From Flaccisagitta enflata (lineage: Eukaryota > Chaetognatha > Sagittoidea > Aphragmophora), in NCBI GenBank assembly GCA_965153355.1, contig OZ231126.1, positions 101,866,001 to 101,930,000 of the forward strand: a stretch of 64,000 nucleotides of DNA. The letters run 5' to 3'. Made by a program: the position numbers and the translations under genes. Positions 10,022 through 21,390 of this stretch are shown in pieces. Position 1 is the first letter of the stretch; each line of letters starts with the position of its first letter. The notes under the pieces were generated by a model. That model did not search any database. It saw only the letters and a program-made list of their open reading frames with translations, and had not been told where the DNA came from.

Positions 10022-13000
10022 TTACGCATTCGTTTTCCTGGATTTGGTGCTTCCTTTCGTGGCGCCGTCTGCTTTGACCTTCGGCTCCACACGCATTGTG
10101 TCGAAGAATCTGGGAATGGTTGGCTGCATAGAGCCGACTTCTGGTAGATCCGGAAATACGTCGAAGGATTTGAAGATGGACAGCCTGTGGAGACCAAAGT
10201 AATTGTGGCAAGGTAAGGATTAGAATGTCGATGTAGTGTTCAATTTGAAGTAACATTTGAGTGGTACGTGGCATAGATACTTACCATAGGACTAATACTC
10301 CCATCCCGTCAATGGTACAAGGCGGATGATCCACGAAAATTTGGGATGGTTCATCGGGCCGTACGCCATCCTCGTCCTCGCGCCAGAACTCATCCTCGAT
10401 TGTCAAATGGTGTTCCTTGCATAATTCGGCCTTCCGTTCGTCGGAGAGTTTGCTCCACTCCCCATCGTCTTTGTCCAAAATGGGACACTGCAGCCTTGAA
10501 AAATTGGGAAAATGATAATTATAACAAGTGAGACGGGGTCACAATATCGTTGCGGATGGGTGGGCAGGGGTAGCCAACCCTGATCCACTTCCAACAGCCC
10601 CCCTAACAACATTTCCAAATTAAACAGTCACAAAAAGATTCAAGATGCTAGTTTTTCCAATTTTTGACTCGTGTTTAAGGATCAACGGATCAGCGGACGG
10701 ATGGATGGATGGACGGATAAAGCCTCTTATAGAGTTGTGTGTCCGCAATAAAAATAGTGGTGAAATTTGATTTGGTTGCCATTTAGTGTTGATTTAAATG
10801 AGGATTTCATGTTAATTGATGCTTTGTGGTTCGTTAGATATGTCGCACTATATAGTTTTGAAAAAAAATAATTTAGCTATTTAATACTATATTACTATAT
10901 AATATCCCATTTAATTTTTTTTTATTTCAAAATATACAGTGTGACATATCAAACGAACCACAAAGCCCTATTTGATGGCATATTTACCATTAAAATTATC
11001 GACAGAGTGAATTGAACGGAGTTATGGTAAAAATGTGTTTTTGTAGAACAATACTCACTTTAAAAGCCACATTCTGTTAAGAAGTGCCCGTAGCTCTCCG
11101 GCGTCTGGTGCGAAGCTGTTGTGGTGGGGGGGGGTGTGTTGTTGTGGGTGGAGGAAAAAGATGGCAAGGGGTGGTACAAATGAATACTATGATATAAGTT
11201 TGTGTAATTGATTGATGAATACAATTAAACATGCCCGAATCTTACTCACCATTTGATATCTTGGTTAGATGTCGTAAGGACCTATAAATGAAAAGATAGA
11301 ATATGAAAATGTGATAGATTATATGCCTTTGGGTATGAAGCTAGAAACAACAAGTATAGTACAATTTAATACACATACCGGGACATCGTGAGCGACGCTT
11401 CGGCATTCTCCGTGCTTTACATTAATTCCAGAGTTGATCCCTTCGTACATCAATTTCAAATCAGCCGGCTTGAGGTGATGGGGCTCCATTTCATCGCAAT
11501 AAGCGACGTCTATGACGAAGTTATTGAGATGAAAGGAGTGGGGGGGGGGGAGGAGAAATGTAGTTTAAGACCGATGATTGTAAGAGGCATATCAATGGTT
11601 GTATGAGTATTTAAATGGGTAGGGACAGGCATAGATGTAATGCTATACTCACCGGTTGTGAAATAGATGTTTTGTAAGTAGAAATTTCTCGATGAAAGGT
11701 TGACGAGCGCGTCCTAAGGGGGTGTAAAGAATAGTTTTATTCGCGGATTAGCGACTCTTTAAGAGGCTTTGTCTGTCCATCCGTTGGTCGGTTGATTGGT
11801 TTGTTTGCTCGTTTGTTTGTTTGTGTACATGACAGTGATATTTTACCTGAATTGGAGCAGTGAAAAGCCGTAAAAACAAGCTTTTTCCCGTATTTGACGG
11901 ACCCGAAATGAAGAATCTGCGATGGGCAGGGGCAGGGGCGGGGCAGGGGCAAGGCAGGGGCAGGGGCAGATTTTTTATTTTGCCAAGATATATAGTGTGA
12001 TATATCAAAAAAACCGTAAAGCCCTATTTCATGCCATATTTACCATCAAAATTAATGATAAACTGAATGAAATGGAGTTATAGTAAAAAATGCGTTTCAG
12101 TACATATATAGACAAATAGTATCGTCTAAATTGCATAAAACAACGCTTCATACCCGCATCGTTTGGTGTGGTTGTTAATTTGATTCTTCTTTTTCTCGGC
12201 CTGCTTCAAGGGGCAACTGCGATCCTTTAGGCACTGCTTGGCCAACTGCATCACGGCTTCAAGAGATTTGGGTTGAGCGGCGGCGTGAATGGCGCCGTTT
12301 CCTTCAGAGGATGGATGGTTGGAGACATCGTCGACACTCTCGTCGACTTTTTGGTCACAGCCGGCGCCGTCGGAATTGGCGTGGGGCGTTTCATCAACGT
12401 TGTCGTCGCTTTCGGACTGAGTTTTGTCGTCGTTATCGTCATCGTCGTTATTGCAATCTTCGTCCCCACTGGCATCGTCGTCGTCGTTACCGCCGCCGTC
12501 TTCTTCTTCCGCCACCTCGGGAGCTGAAGCGTCCATGATGAGTTTACGATTGAGGCTGTGAGTGAGGATGTAGTTGAGAACCGCTAAAATCGCTTTCGGA
12601 TCACCGCTGTTGGTGGAAAGTAGTTTGCCCAGCTGTTGAATAAAAGCGTGACAATTTATGAATAAATGATAATATTAAATTGCATCCATGAAGTCATGAT
12701 ATGGATGGATGAAGATGCTCACCCATTCAGCCATGTCATCGTAGACGTTGTTTTGTCTGCTGTAACTGTCCAATTCTTTAATCATTTCCTCCGTGGCGCC
12801 GGCATCTCGTGCTTCTTGGATGATTTTGTCAAAATCTTCTTTGTCCTTGGCACACCATTGCTTGTATTTCTCCAACGCGGGCTTCCAGCTGATATAAATG
12901 GAAATGAGTATTTGAAATTATTTAATTGCAAAGTTTACATTTGTCTGTCTCTGTATGTATGTGTGTTGGTCTCTGTCTGTGTGTCGGTCTCTGTATATGT

Positions 13001-15549
13001 GTCGGTCTTTGTTTTTGTGTGTCTATTTGTATGTCTCTGTGTCCATTTATGTGTCTATGTTTGGATTATTGAAGGAATGGAGAATGAAAGTCGAGATTTG
13101 GAATACATAGTAAGAAAAGGGGGAAAGAAAGAAAGAAAGAAAGAAAGAAAAGGACGGTGATTGAGAGCGGTGCAAAGTTGAGGTTTGATGTAAACAAATT
13201 TGGCAAGGCAGCGAGTCAGTGGATAAAGATAGAAACAAGAAAAGAAGGGATAAAAGTAGAAGGGACAAAGATAAAGACAAAGGGATAAAGGCAGAAGGAG
13301 GCATGAAAAAATAATTTGCATACAGCAGTATTATCCCAATATTATAAAAATGAATTTAACATTTCAGTTAAATGGATACAATTCCTCATATAGAAAATAT
13401 AGCTCCCACAGACCACTGTTAATTATTTAACACTGGGAAAAAAATTAGTATCATCGCATAGTATGCCCATATGTATTTTTAACACAATATTAAAAGGGTG
13501 CCAAAAAATGTCATTTTCGTTTTAAATGCCTTTACTTTTGGTCTTCCAAAACAAAGATGCACCATGGACAAACATCATATTTAAATATTTGGTAGTGACC
13601 CAATGGGGGTGTGACCCCTCATGCTAAGCGGTCATGAGAAAACTGAGGGTTAGCACCCACGCATTAATGTCACTACCAAATATTTAAATATGATGTTTGT
13701 CCATGGTGCATCTTTGTTTTATTAAGACACCCTCTTGGAGAGGGTAAAAGCAAAAGTAAAGGCATTTAGGAAAAAAGAAATTACTCTATGCTACTTACTA
13801 TTCTTTCATTCGAATGATGAAGGATTTTTCCCGGGCTTCTTTCTGCTTCTGTTTGTTGTAGATGTGGAACATATCCTTTTGAAGCGATTCACTGCATCCT
13901 TTTAGATAGACCGACAAGCCAAGGCGAAACTCCAGATCCATCTGTTGTCTGAATTGTTCAAATGAATCCGGATCCGACCTGTTCATGAGCTGTGAATGGA
14001 AATGAGTAGAAATGAGATTAGGGGTAACTGTCGGTGAATGCCCCCCCCCCATCCCACACCACCCCTTATCATTAAATGTTTATTATGGGCAACGTGGCAG
14101 TGATATATGACATATATGTATACATATGATTTACCTCGAGGAGTAATTTTCTTTGGTCCCAGTCGTTCTGCATGGTCTCCGTCATTTGGACTTTCCCGAT
14201 GTCCAAAAATTGTATATGCTCAGGTGCGGAGAGGTCTGGGTTGCTGAATTCCATGGGCGTTCTTTTCTTACTATCCCCCTTTGCCGGGAGAATAGCATCG
14301 TTGGCAACGGGGTGTCACTTGCCTTCATCCAAAAATACTTTGAAGCAGGTCACTTGAGGCGTATTCTCGGGTGTTAGTTCAGCCACCTTATAATGACATG
14401 AAATATAATTTGAATAAGATATGGAGTAAAATGTGGAGTGGCATATAGAGTGACAGATGGAATGTGACATGAAGTAACAAATGAATTAGAGCGATCGTTA
14501 CAACTGCAATTACCTTTTTTATCCATTCCATCAATGGAGGTCCACATCTTGGTCCTTTTGGGCAATCCTTTGTGTTATCAACATCGACGCAGTTGATAAT
14601 TCTAGCCTGTTGCTTCCCGTTCTCCATGGGGCAGGGTATTGACTGTACAAAAATGAAATGTGTAATCGCGAATGAGGGACTTTAATTTGCAATCTCTGTC
14701 TGTCTATCTGTCTATCCATCCATAAATTTGACCATGAAAACAACCTACCGTGTAGTCAGCTGGTCTGACCATTGCAGTGGCAATTTCCTCGTAGGTACAT
14801 CTGCGCGCAGTCGCGGTTATGTTGCCGCTTACTCAGAGCACCCGGTCACACACTCTTGAAATAGCCGCGTTACCAAATCCTTTGGTCGTTTTGTCTCCAG
14901 CGACTTTCTGTTTAATGTGTGATTTAAAATGAATGTTTTTAGTACCATGCTATGAGACTGAACACCCCGCCTCATCAATATAGATGTTATTAATTGATAC
15001 AGTTGCCGGTAAATCCTCAAATGAGCATCGCAAATTTTTTAATGTATGAGAATTTTTTACCTTACAGAATTTTTCAATATCGCCTCTCCATCTATTCCCC
15101 CAAGGCATATATAGTGAGATGTGAAAGTGCTCTGATTCCTCGTCAAGTCCTCCAGTTTCATTTAAACTAAATGAATAAAATGGAAAGTATAGAAATTACA
15201 TTTTTGTGACATTCTATACATTCAGCATTAACATTGGCATGTATAAGATCCAATGATCTATGTATTCTATTATCTACCTGTAATGGTGAGAATACCAAGT
15301 GGCCAAATCTTTTTTACGACTCAAGAATTTGTCTTGAAATTCCATAGAAGAGAGGTTCGGGTCGAGTTCCTTAATGTCCCTGGTGGATAGAATGAGTATT
15401 GAATATAAATGATCAAAATAACAAAGCCGGACGGATGGACGGATGGATGGATGGATGGACGGACGGATGGATGGACAGCCGGACGGACGGCGGACAGAAC
15501 CTTTTAAAGAGTTGCGTATTCGCAACTAGAAATTGTTATAATATATGGC

Positions 15550-15605
<56 letters not shown>

Positions 15606-16316
15606 GAAAATCTCTTCAGCGAATTACCTTTTCATCATGATGATGTGATTGAAGTTAGGCGCCATCTGGCCTTCCTTGCTGTGCGTTTCGCGCATCGCTG
15701 CAATAGCCGAGGATTTTCTCTCGAGACCTTCAATCAGGGGCTGGCCTGGAAATTCGACTATAGGCTCGAGTATAGGCGGCGGTGATTCCTCGTCTTGTTC
15801 GTCTGCGTCAACGGCGTCATTTCCGCCATTTACAGCCGCGGCGAAATCGTTGTTTAAATTGCGACGGACAAAAGGGACCACGGATTTCGATTGAAATGGT
15901 GTGTCGGAAGACGGTGGAACAGATAACTGCGCATGAGGCGGCGCCGGTGCAGATCGGAGAGGCGGCGGCGGTGTAGATGGGGAAGGCGGCGCCGGTGAAA
16001 GCGGCGCCGGTGAAGATGGAGGAAGCGGCGCCGATCCAGATTGGGGAAGCGACACGGGTTCGGAATGAGGAGGCGATGGTGCCACAGCTACAACAGTTTT
16101 GCTTGGCTGTTCGTCTTCATCATCGGAGGAATTCACCCACTCTTTGGATTTGTATTCCTCGCACTTTTCCTTTTTTTTTCTCTTTTTCTCTTTGTGTTTT
16201 TTTTTCTCTTTTTTACTCCCATCCTCGCTGGGATCTGCTAAGTCACTTTTTGGTTTTTTACCCTCATTATCGTTGTGATCTGATGTGTCACTGTGTCTCT
16301 TTTTTTTTTCTCCCAT
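10022..16316 (-). CDS. Spliced superfamily 3 (parvovirus NS1-type) helicase, 17 exons
   Basis: Exons in transcription order: 16316-15628, 15379-15278, 15166-15061, 14903-14833, 14800-14749, 14642-14514, 14386-14135, 13989-13799, 12888-12723, 12632-12154, 11916-11847, 11713-11653, 11509-11379, 11281-11250, 11115-11059, 10494-10285, 10184-10022. They total 2,961 nt, exactly 987 codons, with matching phases. The N-terminus is Lys-rich then Pro-rich; an acidic spacer follows. The helicase core has Walker A FFISGPSNTGKS (about 747-758), Walker B DVAYCDE (790-796), a B-prime region, motif C VLTTSN (834-839) and an arginine finger LLNRM (855-859). SF3 proteins are replicative helicases of small DNA viruses. 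One in-frame TGA interrupts exon 7 (14317-14315, codon 407). The exon 4 acceptor is the least certain boundary. An acceptor lies 42 nt before the ATG. Confidence 0.75.
10660..10760 (-). repeat. Dispersed (GTCC)n repeat copy inside a helicase intron
   Basis: On the minus strand it reads ACAACTCTATAAGAGGCT then TTATCCGTCCATCC-type units. The same element recurs at 11740-11830 (plus), 15420-15530 (minus), 24536-24760, 32226-32441, 40793-41000 and 57977-59573, with traces near 14690-14740 and 22130-22195. Confidence 0.7.
10815..12107. repeat. Diverged copies of one hairpin-forming intronic repeat in two helicase introns
   Basis: The stretch 10935-11056 and the stretch 11990-12105 share a block that includes AAAGCCCTATTT, then GCATATTTACCAT or its variant, then GAGTTATRGTAAAAA. 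An inverted partner of the first copy lies at 10820-10860 (GCTTTGTGGTTCGTTAGATA against ATCAAACGAACCACAAAGC). The copies sit in separate introns of the helicase gene, so a mobile element entered or seeded these introns. Confidence 0.65.
11735..11832 (+). repeat. Dispersed (GTCC)n repeat making up most of a helicase intron
   Basis: The intron spans 11714-11846 (133 bp); the repeat (GCGACTCTTTAAGAGGCTTT followed by GTCTGTCCATCC units) fills about three quarters of it. It is the same family as the copies at 10660 and 24536. Confidence 0.65.
12889..13798. repeat. Long helicase intron with simple repeats and a MITE-like hairpin
   Basis: This 910-bp intron holds TGTCTGTCTCTG-type simple repeats (12940-13060), a GAAAG/GGGATAAAG purine tract (13115-13300), and a hairpin at about 13510-13775. 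The hairpin arms include AACAAAGATGCACCATGGAC and its complement, with a central spacer near 13600-13660. It resembles a non-autonomous foldback insertion. No coding sequence is seen here. Confidence 0.7.
15420..15604. repeat. Dispersed (GGAC)n repeat and (CAA)n microsatellite in helicase intron 1
   Basis: Positions 15420-15530 are a minus-strand copy of the palindrome-headed repeat; AGTTGCG-TATT-CGCAACT at about 15511-15528 is its palindrome. Positions 15549-15604 are (CAA)n. Both lie in the intron 15380-15627. Confidence 0.75.
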
Positions 16317-16609
16317 TTTTACGGCTAAGTTCGCACACGATGTATAAAATTGTTATTTCTGCAATAAAACATGGATTGATTCATAGAAGAAGTGAAATTG
16401 ATTTTTTTTTACTTGCCAAAAAAACGGAAATAGAAAATCACAGATCAACGTATTAAATGTTCCAATTTGACACACGAACGGTAAATGAAACGCACAACGA
16501 AGTCTCTTTGTTTGATGTCTACGCCCACCGTTGGATCATTCTGATAGTACGTGGAATACATGGGAAATGAGGGGGGGGGGAATATGGAAGGGGGGGGGGT
16601 GGGGTGGAA

Positions 16610-18043
16610 TTAGACTTTTTCGACGGAGTGAGTGAGCATTAAAGATACTAAGAGGTAATTATATCTAGGGTGTGAGTCATAGAGGAAACGATTAAAAACA
16701 GATGCATTCAATTCCTTGGCCGAGTGGTAGACCTTTATATGATTGTAAAAGCTAGAAGCGCTTTTCAGTACAGATTTGCATTTGATGCATGTAACGCCGG
16801 GCTCAAAAAACTTGGCAATTTCAACACTCATATGAGAGAAAATTTCAGAAAACTCAAATCGAAGACCGCAAATGTAACAGATAATTTCATGGTTTTCCTC
16901 GCAAAAATGTGAAATGATATCTTGAATCATTCCTTTATTGTATTCAAATGTTTCTGGACATTGATTACATGTTCTGTCTACTATAGTGGAACAGTTCTGT
17001 TTCACGAATTCGCAATTCCCGGTGTTAATATGCTCTCTGATCGTAAGTGGTGATTTCTGACGGCCAAGGAAAGGTTTGAAGCAAAATTCACACACCTTGT
17101 TACCAAGTCTCACTGGTAAGGCAGTTAACAATTTCTTACTTTTTTTGATGGGCGCGGCAGCCTTCTTCACAAGTGGCAATTCTGATGACGTTGATCCTGT
17201 ATCGATATTGGCCATCTTTGGTGGTGCAAATTTGAAGGCGCCAGTGGATTTCCGCTTAACTGGTGATTTTGTGTTCCCATTTTTCGAAGATGGTGATCCC
17301 CCCTTAGCAACCGAATGGGCGGAAGGTGTTGATCGAGGAGCACTGGATTGCTGCTGCAACATGGAAGCGGGGTTACCGTTGACATTTTCCTTAGTGGATG
17401 AACGAGGCTGTGAAGATGGAATGACGTCGGATTGCGACCCTTGCTGTGTGTGCTGATGGACAGACGGCCCCGGCTTGCAACTGACGTTTGAATTTTCTGA
17501 AATTGGTCGTAGAGCGGAATTTGATGACGTCGCTTTTCCTGAAGACTGAGGCTCAATGGGCGCAGATTTACCATTGACACTTTTAGTTGGCTGTGGTGCG
17601 CTCTGTAGAGAATGTCCCGATGCGGAAGCATTTTCGACCACAGTTTCCCGTTGAAGCGATGACGACGAGGGCTGATTAGTGGGTTTGGTACCAACTACTT
17701 TGGCGAATTGATCCGTAAGCACCGACTGCTTTTTGTGGTTGGGATCGGGAAGAAGTGGATCCGTTGGAGTGTAGACAGACTTTGTGACTCGCTTTGAAGA
17801 TTCATCGGAATCCACTGCGGGTTTTCCTCGTAATTCACTGAGCTTGAAGCCGTTAATGGGTCTTGATTGATTCAATTTGGTGCCGTTCACAGGCCCTAAT
17901 TTCAAAGGAGGGCCTGTGCCCTTTTTTCTCAAATTCACATCACCCTCATCATCCGATGCAAACAAACTAGTGTAATATTGAACTCTTGGTGCCGATGCAG
18001 CTACCACTGGCTCAATTCCTTTGTCGACATCGTCCCTTTCCAT
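16610..18043 (-). CDS. Ser/Pro-rich protein with C-terminal Cys/His zinc-finger cluster
   Basis: A single exon of 477 aa, ATG at 18043-18041, stop TAA. Residues about 1-310 are Ser/Pro/Gln-rich and look disordered. The last 150 residues hold several putative metal-binding pairs: CEFCFKPF, then an HINTGNC segment; CNQCPETF with HFCEENH; CYICGLRF with FSHM; and CIKCKSVL with YNHIKVYH. The last is C2H2-like. The role could be DNA or RNA binding within the virus-like unit. I do not recognise the family. The first 43 nt overlap the end of the upstream ORF in another frame, an arrangement common in compact viral genomes. The stop lies about 250 bp from the helicase transcript start. Confidence 0.6.
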   Translation of the reverse strand: MERDDVDKGIEPVVAASAPRVQYYTSLFASDDEGDVNLRKKGTGPPLKLGPVNGTKLNQSRPINGFKLSELRGKPAVDSDESSKRVTKSVYTPTDPLLPDPNHKKQSVLTDQFAKVVGTKPTNQPSSSSLQRETVVENASASGHSLQSAPQPTKSVNGKSAPIEPQSSGKATSSNSALRPISENSNVSCKPGPSVHQHTQQGSQSDVIPSSQPRSSTKENVNGNPASMLQQQSSAPRSTPSAHSVAKGGSPSSKNGNTKSPVKRKSTGAFKFAPPKMANIDTGSTSSELPLVKKAAAPIKKSKKLLTALPVRLGNKVCEFCFKPFLGRQKSPLTIREHINTGNCEFVKQNCSTIVDRTCNQCPETFEYNKGMIQDIISHFCEENHEIICYICGLRFEFSEIFSHMSVEIAKFFEPGVTCIKCKSVLKSASSFYNHIKVYHSAKELNASVFNRFLYDSHPRYNYLLVSLMLTHSVEKV

Positions 18044-18567
18044 GGATTGTTGAAGCCCACGAACTGCTGTAACTTCCTCAGCTTCCTCTTCCTCATCTCC
18101 TCCGTTGCCGTTTCCACCACTCTCTTCTGCTTCATCTCTGCAATTCTCCTCTGCGTCGCTAATATCCTCATATCATAAGTGGGTTTGTTTATCTCGTCTA
18201 CTGCGGCATCCTCTTCCAGCTGACTTGAAATGGGCCCTTCCGGTTTTTCCTTTTCTTTCTGTGTCATGTTGCTAATCTTATTCTCAGGGATGTCGTCTTC
18301 ATCGTCGCTAAAATCGTCGTCATCCATGGATTCAGCATTTTTTACCACTTCTTCCACAATTTCTTGTGCCTGTGCATGCAATTTTGCCTGTTTTGACTCA
18401 GTAAATAATGCGCGCTGGTATTGGGAAGTTGGAGGCGACGTTGACGCAGAAGGAAACTGATCCTGATGGAACTCGGTTGCTTTTGGCGATTTTTTTTTGG
18501 CACCCATATCAATCACTACGCCTCCACCTCCCGTCGTTATTTGTTCATTGCATTGCACCGTGACCAT
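18001..18567 (-). CDS. Acidic, charged protein, overlaps both neighbours
   Basis: 188 aa from the ATG at 18567; a second ATG 60 nt in (18507, MGAKKKSPK) could be the real start. The middle is acidic (DDDDFSDDEDD) and the C-terminal third is basic and helical (RRIAEMKQKRVVE). Family unknown. Its 3' end overlaps the start of the zinc-finger ORF by 43 nt, and its 5' end overlaps the end of the coiled-coil ORF by about 30 nt, each in another frame. A transcript would need alternative splicing, reinitiation or separate promoters to express all three. Stop codon TAG. Confidence 0.5.
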   Translation of the reverse strand: MVTVQCNEQITTGGGGVVIDMGAKKKSPKATEFHQDQFPSASTSPPTSQYQRALFTESKQAKLHAQAQEIVEEVVKNAESMDDDDFSDDEDDIPENKISNMTQKEKEKPEGPISSQLEEDAAVDEINKPTYDMRILATQRRIAEMKQKRVVETATEEMRKRKLRKLQQFVGFNNPWKGTMSTKELSQW

Positions 18568-19831
18568 AGGTGATTTTTGAATAGCGATTGATGAAGTCGC
18601 GGAGAAACTATCAGCGCTGAATCTTCTTTCTCCAGCGGTGCCGTGCCTGTCTGTATGGCAATTGATTTCACACTGCTATCAGCGCCGCGCTCTCGACAAT
18701 GTTTTACTTTAGCGCCAGCGGCGAGCGTTTCATAACCCCTACCTGTCGGCCTCTGCCGCCTTACCACTTCTTTGCGTTGGCGGCCCTGCTTCCGCCAACG
18801 TCTCTCCTTCCGCCAGACGCTCCTGCTTCCGTGCAGCGCCTCACCACCTCGTCCGCCTGGATGAATATTGTCCATTTTTTCTCTACGAGACGCCTCTGCT
18901 TCCGCCGCCGCCTCCACCACCTCGTCCACGCCTGGATGAATATTGTCCATTTTTTTTTCCACAAGACGCCTCTGCTTCCGCCGCCGCCTCCACCACCTCG
19001 TCCACGCCTGGATGAATATTGTCCAGTTTTTCTCCACGAGACGCCTCTGCTTCCGCCGCCGCCTCCACCACCTCGTCCACGCCTGGATGAATATTGTCCA
19101 TTTTTTCTCCACGAGACGCCTCTGCTTCCGTTGACGCCTCCACTGCATCGTGCATCCCTTGAGAGGCCGTGTCCAATTCTTCTTCATGACCCGCTTCTTG
19201 ATTTTCTATGGTGAGGATTTCGTTCTCAATTGCATCAAAGAGGTCGCTATTCAAATCTCTGACGGATTGAGAAATGTTCATCTCATCGTCATTTTCCGAT
19301 GAAGTGAGCAGTGTCATCAAATTTTTGGTCATCTCGAGGGCGATTTTTCTTGCATTTTCTCTTTGCTTGCCTTCGTCAATTTGATGCTTCAGTTTCGCCT
19401 CCTATAACACAGATATATTAAACAGTTAATTATGCGGATACCACAATCACTTTTAGAAAAGGATGGTATAAAATTAATGAAATTTTGAGTATCAAATTTG
19501 TATATATCATTCAGCCTACCTGGGCTAATTCTTCAATCGTCATTTCCATTTCATCTGCCTGGGCTTGGAACTTTTGCATCCACTGGTCCACCATTCTGTC
19601 GGTCTTTCTCTTTTTTTCACTTTCCTCGGTTTGGATTTGGAGCCACGACTTTTGCTTCGCTGCGTGTTCATCATAGGCGTTGGAACGGGTCACCTATGGC
19701 AAAAGGCAACGATATGAAAACATTCATGATATCCATATATACCAATGAGTTAATTTGCCTTTGCTTGAATGTTTTCCATTGTGTTTCTCTCTCTGTCTCT
19801 CTCTCTGTTTCTCTCTCTGTCTCTCTCTCTG

Positions 19832-19907
<76 letters not shown>

Positions 19908-19933
19908 CTCATCCCTCTCTCTCTCTCTTCCCT

Positions 19934-19973
<40 letters not shown>

Positions 19974-19992
19974 CTCCCCCCCTCTCTTCCCT

Positions 19993-20042
<50 letters not shown>

Positions 20043-20734
20043 CCATACCCTCTCTCTCTCTCTCTCTCTCTCCCTCTCTCTCTCCATATTCACACGGTTT
20101 TGCACATATGCATAAGAAAATTAGTACCTTAATGTCGGTCATATTTGATTTTATGTTAGTTTCTTCGTTTTGCGCCTCCTTCAACAACGCTCGGGCGTTA
20201 TCAAGATGTCGTTGGGCCTCTTCAACTTGAAATGCAGCTTTGGTCTCTCTCGCCGTCAACTCCAAAATTTCTTTTTTGTTTGATTCTTCTTTCTCGACAA
20301 TCTCCGTCAAGAGTTGGTCACAACCATCCAACTTTGCTTGGGAAATTTTCAAGTCGTCTTTCGACGATTCCGCGGTTTGCTGCATCGACGTGGCCAACTC
20401 TTTCGCAACGCGGCTTAGATCTTTTATCTTCGACCAGATCTTGAAGGCGAGTTCGGGAAATCTACCAAAACAAAATGATAACGGGATCTTTTCTCATTTG
20501 CATATATTTTTCGTCAGAGGTCGCTGCTCCCACTCCCAGGGCGTCTAAATTTATATTTTCGACAAAAGAACACCGCAGGCGTAGCAACTGCGTACAGTAA
20601 ACCCCGTTTAAAACGCATTACTGTTCTATGAAATTTGGTCACCTGCTAGGAAGCGGACGTTGCTTGCTTAACTCTGTAGTAAGAGCTTTACTCCACGCGA
20701 CCACTTTTTCGTATTTCTTGTGTGTGAATGACAT
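18537..20734 (-). CDS. Coiled-coil protein with 25-aa tandem repeats, four exons, one homopolymer frameshift
   Basis: Exons 20734-20643, 20461-20128, 19693-19520 and 19401-18537. Phases agree at every junction. The first three exons encode long heptad-like helices (for example ELAFKIWSKIKDLSRVAKEL). Exon 4 continues acidic and enters four to five 25-aa repeats containing EKMDNIHPGVDEVVEAAAEA. In one repeat a T9 run (18950-18958) replaces the TTTTTTCT of its sister copies, adding one base and leading to a stop at 18883; with that base removed the frame runs to TAA at 18537 (about 487 aa in all). The break may be a consensus error. Function unknown; a structural or scaffolding role would fit a virion locus but is a guess. 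Confidence 0.55.
18846..19135 (-). repeat. 75-bp coding tandem repeat
   Basis: About four copies of a 75-bp unit, seen by the recurring GGATGAATATTGTCCA every 75-76 bp. They encode the 25-aa repeat of the coiled-coil protein. Copies are nearly identical, so the array is recent or homogenised. Confidence 0.85.
19785..20090. repeat. (CT)n microsatellite in an intron of the coiled-coil gene
   Basis: Near-continuous CT dinucleotides with CCCT and CTGT interruptions, inside the intron 19694-20127. Long SLSL or RERE reading frames over it are artefacts. Confidence 0.95.
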
Positions 20735-21390
20735 CTTTTTATTTTTTGAGGGTTTTTTTTTTAAATTTTATTTCCAGAAAAATAAAATGAAGAGATGTGC
20801 ACCGCTTGGATTAAAATTGTGCGAATGAGACAATTTCTTAAAGCAACCCGCTTATATGATCACTTTCTTTCACATTTTAAAAGGCATCAAAAAAAAAAAA
20901 AAGAAATTGAACCATTGCCAAATCTTAATCGCGACGATACATTGATCTCTCAATTTTCCCTCTATTTTTCTTTAGCTATCTCTGTCTCTTTCATTGTCTT
21001 CAACTTTGTTTGTTCGTCTTCCCCTTTCTTTCTTTTCTATCCAAATGTTTCTACGTCTGTCTATCTATATCTGTCTATCTAGCTGTTTCTATCCATCTGT
21101 TTCTTTCTAGCTGTTTCTATCTAGCTGTTTCTATCTAGCTGTTTCTATCTAACTGTTTCTATCTAGCTATTCCTATCTATATATTTCTGTCTGTCCCTAA
21201 CACTGACTGTTTGAAATTTGAATGAGAATAAGAAAAAGAACAATGTGTGACTTAAAGCCAACACTACGCTATAGAAGGTATTCTTTTGTGAGTAATGCGT
21301 CTGGACCTAAAAAGGTCCAGCTCATGATGGGGGACGAAAGCCAGGTCTTGTTCTGCCAAACCACATTTCAAATGAAACAACCATTAATCT
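20735..21390. other. Intergenic stretch without a supported gene
   Basis: AT-rich sequence upstream of the coiled-coil gene, then a decayed repeat of about 15 bp (TATCTAGCTGTTTC units) at 21050-21195. Positions 21200-21390 show no gene. Confidence 0.6.

Noticed and set aside
14279-14322. A tiny GC-AG intron to remove the helicase TGA
   Set aside because: The splice would leave a TAG in the next codons, whereas reading straight through keeps one open frame on both sides of the TGA.
16729-17456. Plus-strand ORFs across the zinc-finger gene
   Set aside because: They are shadows of the minus-strand coding exon, without domains of their own.
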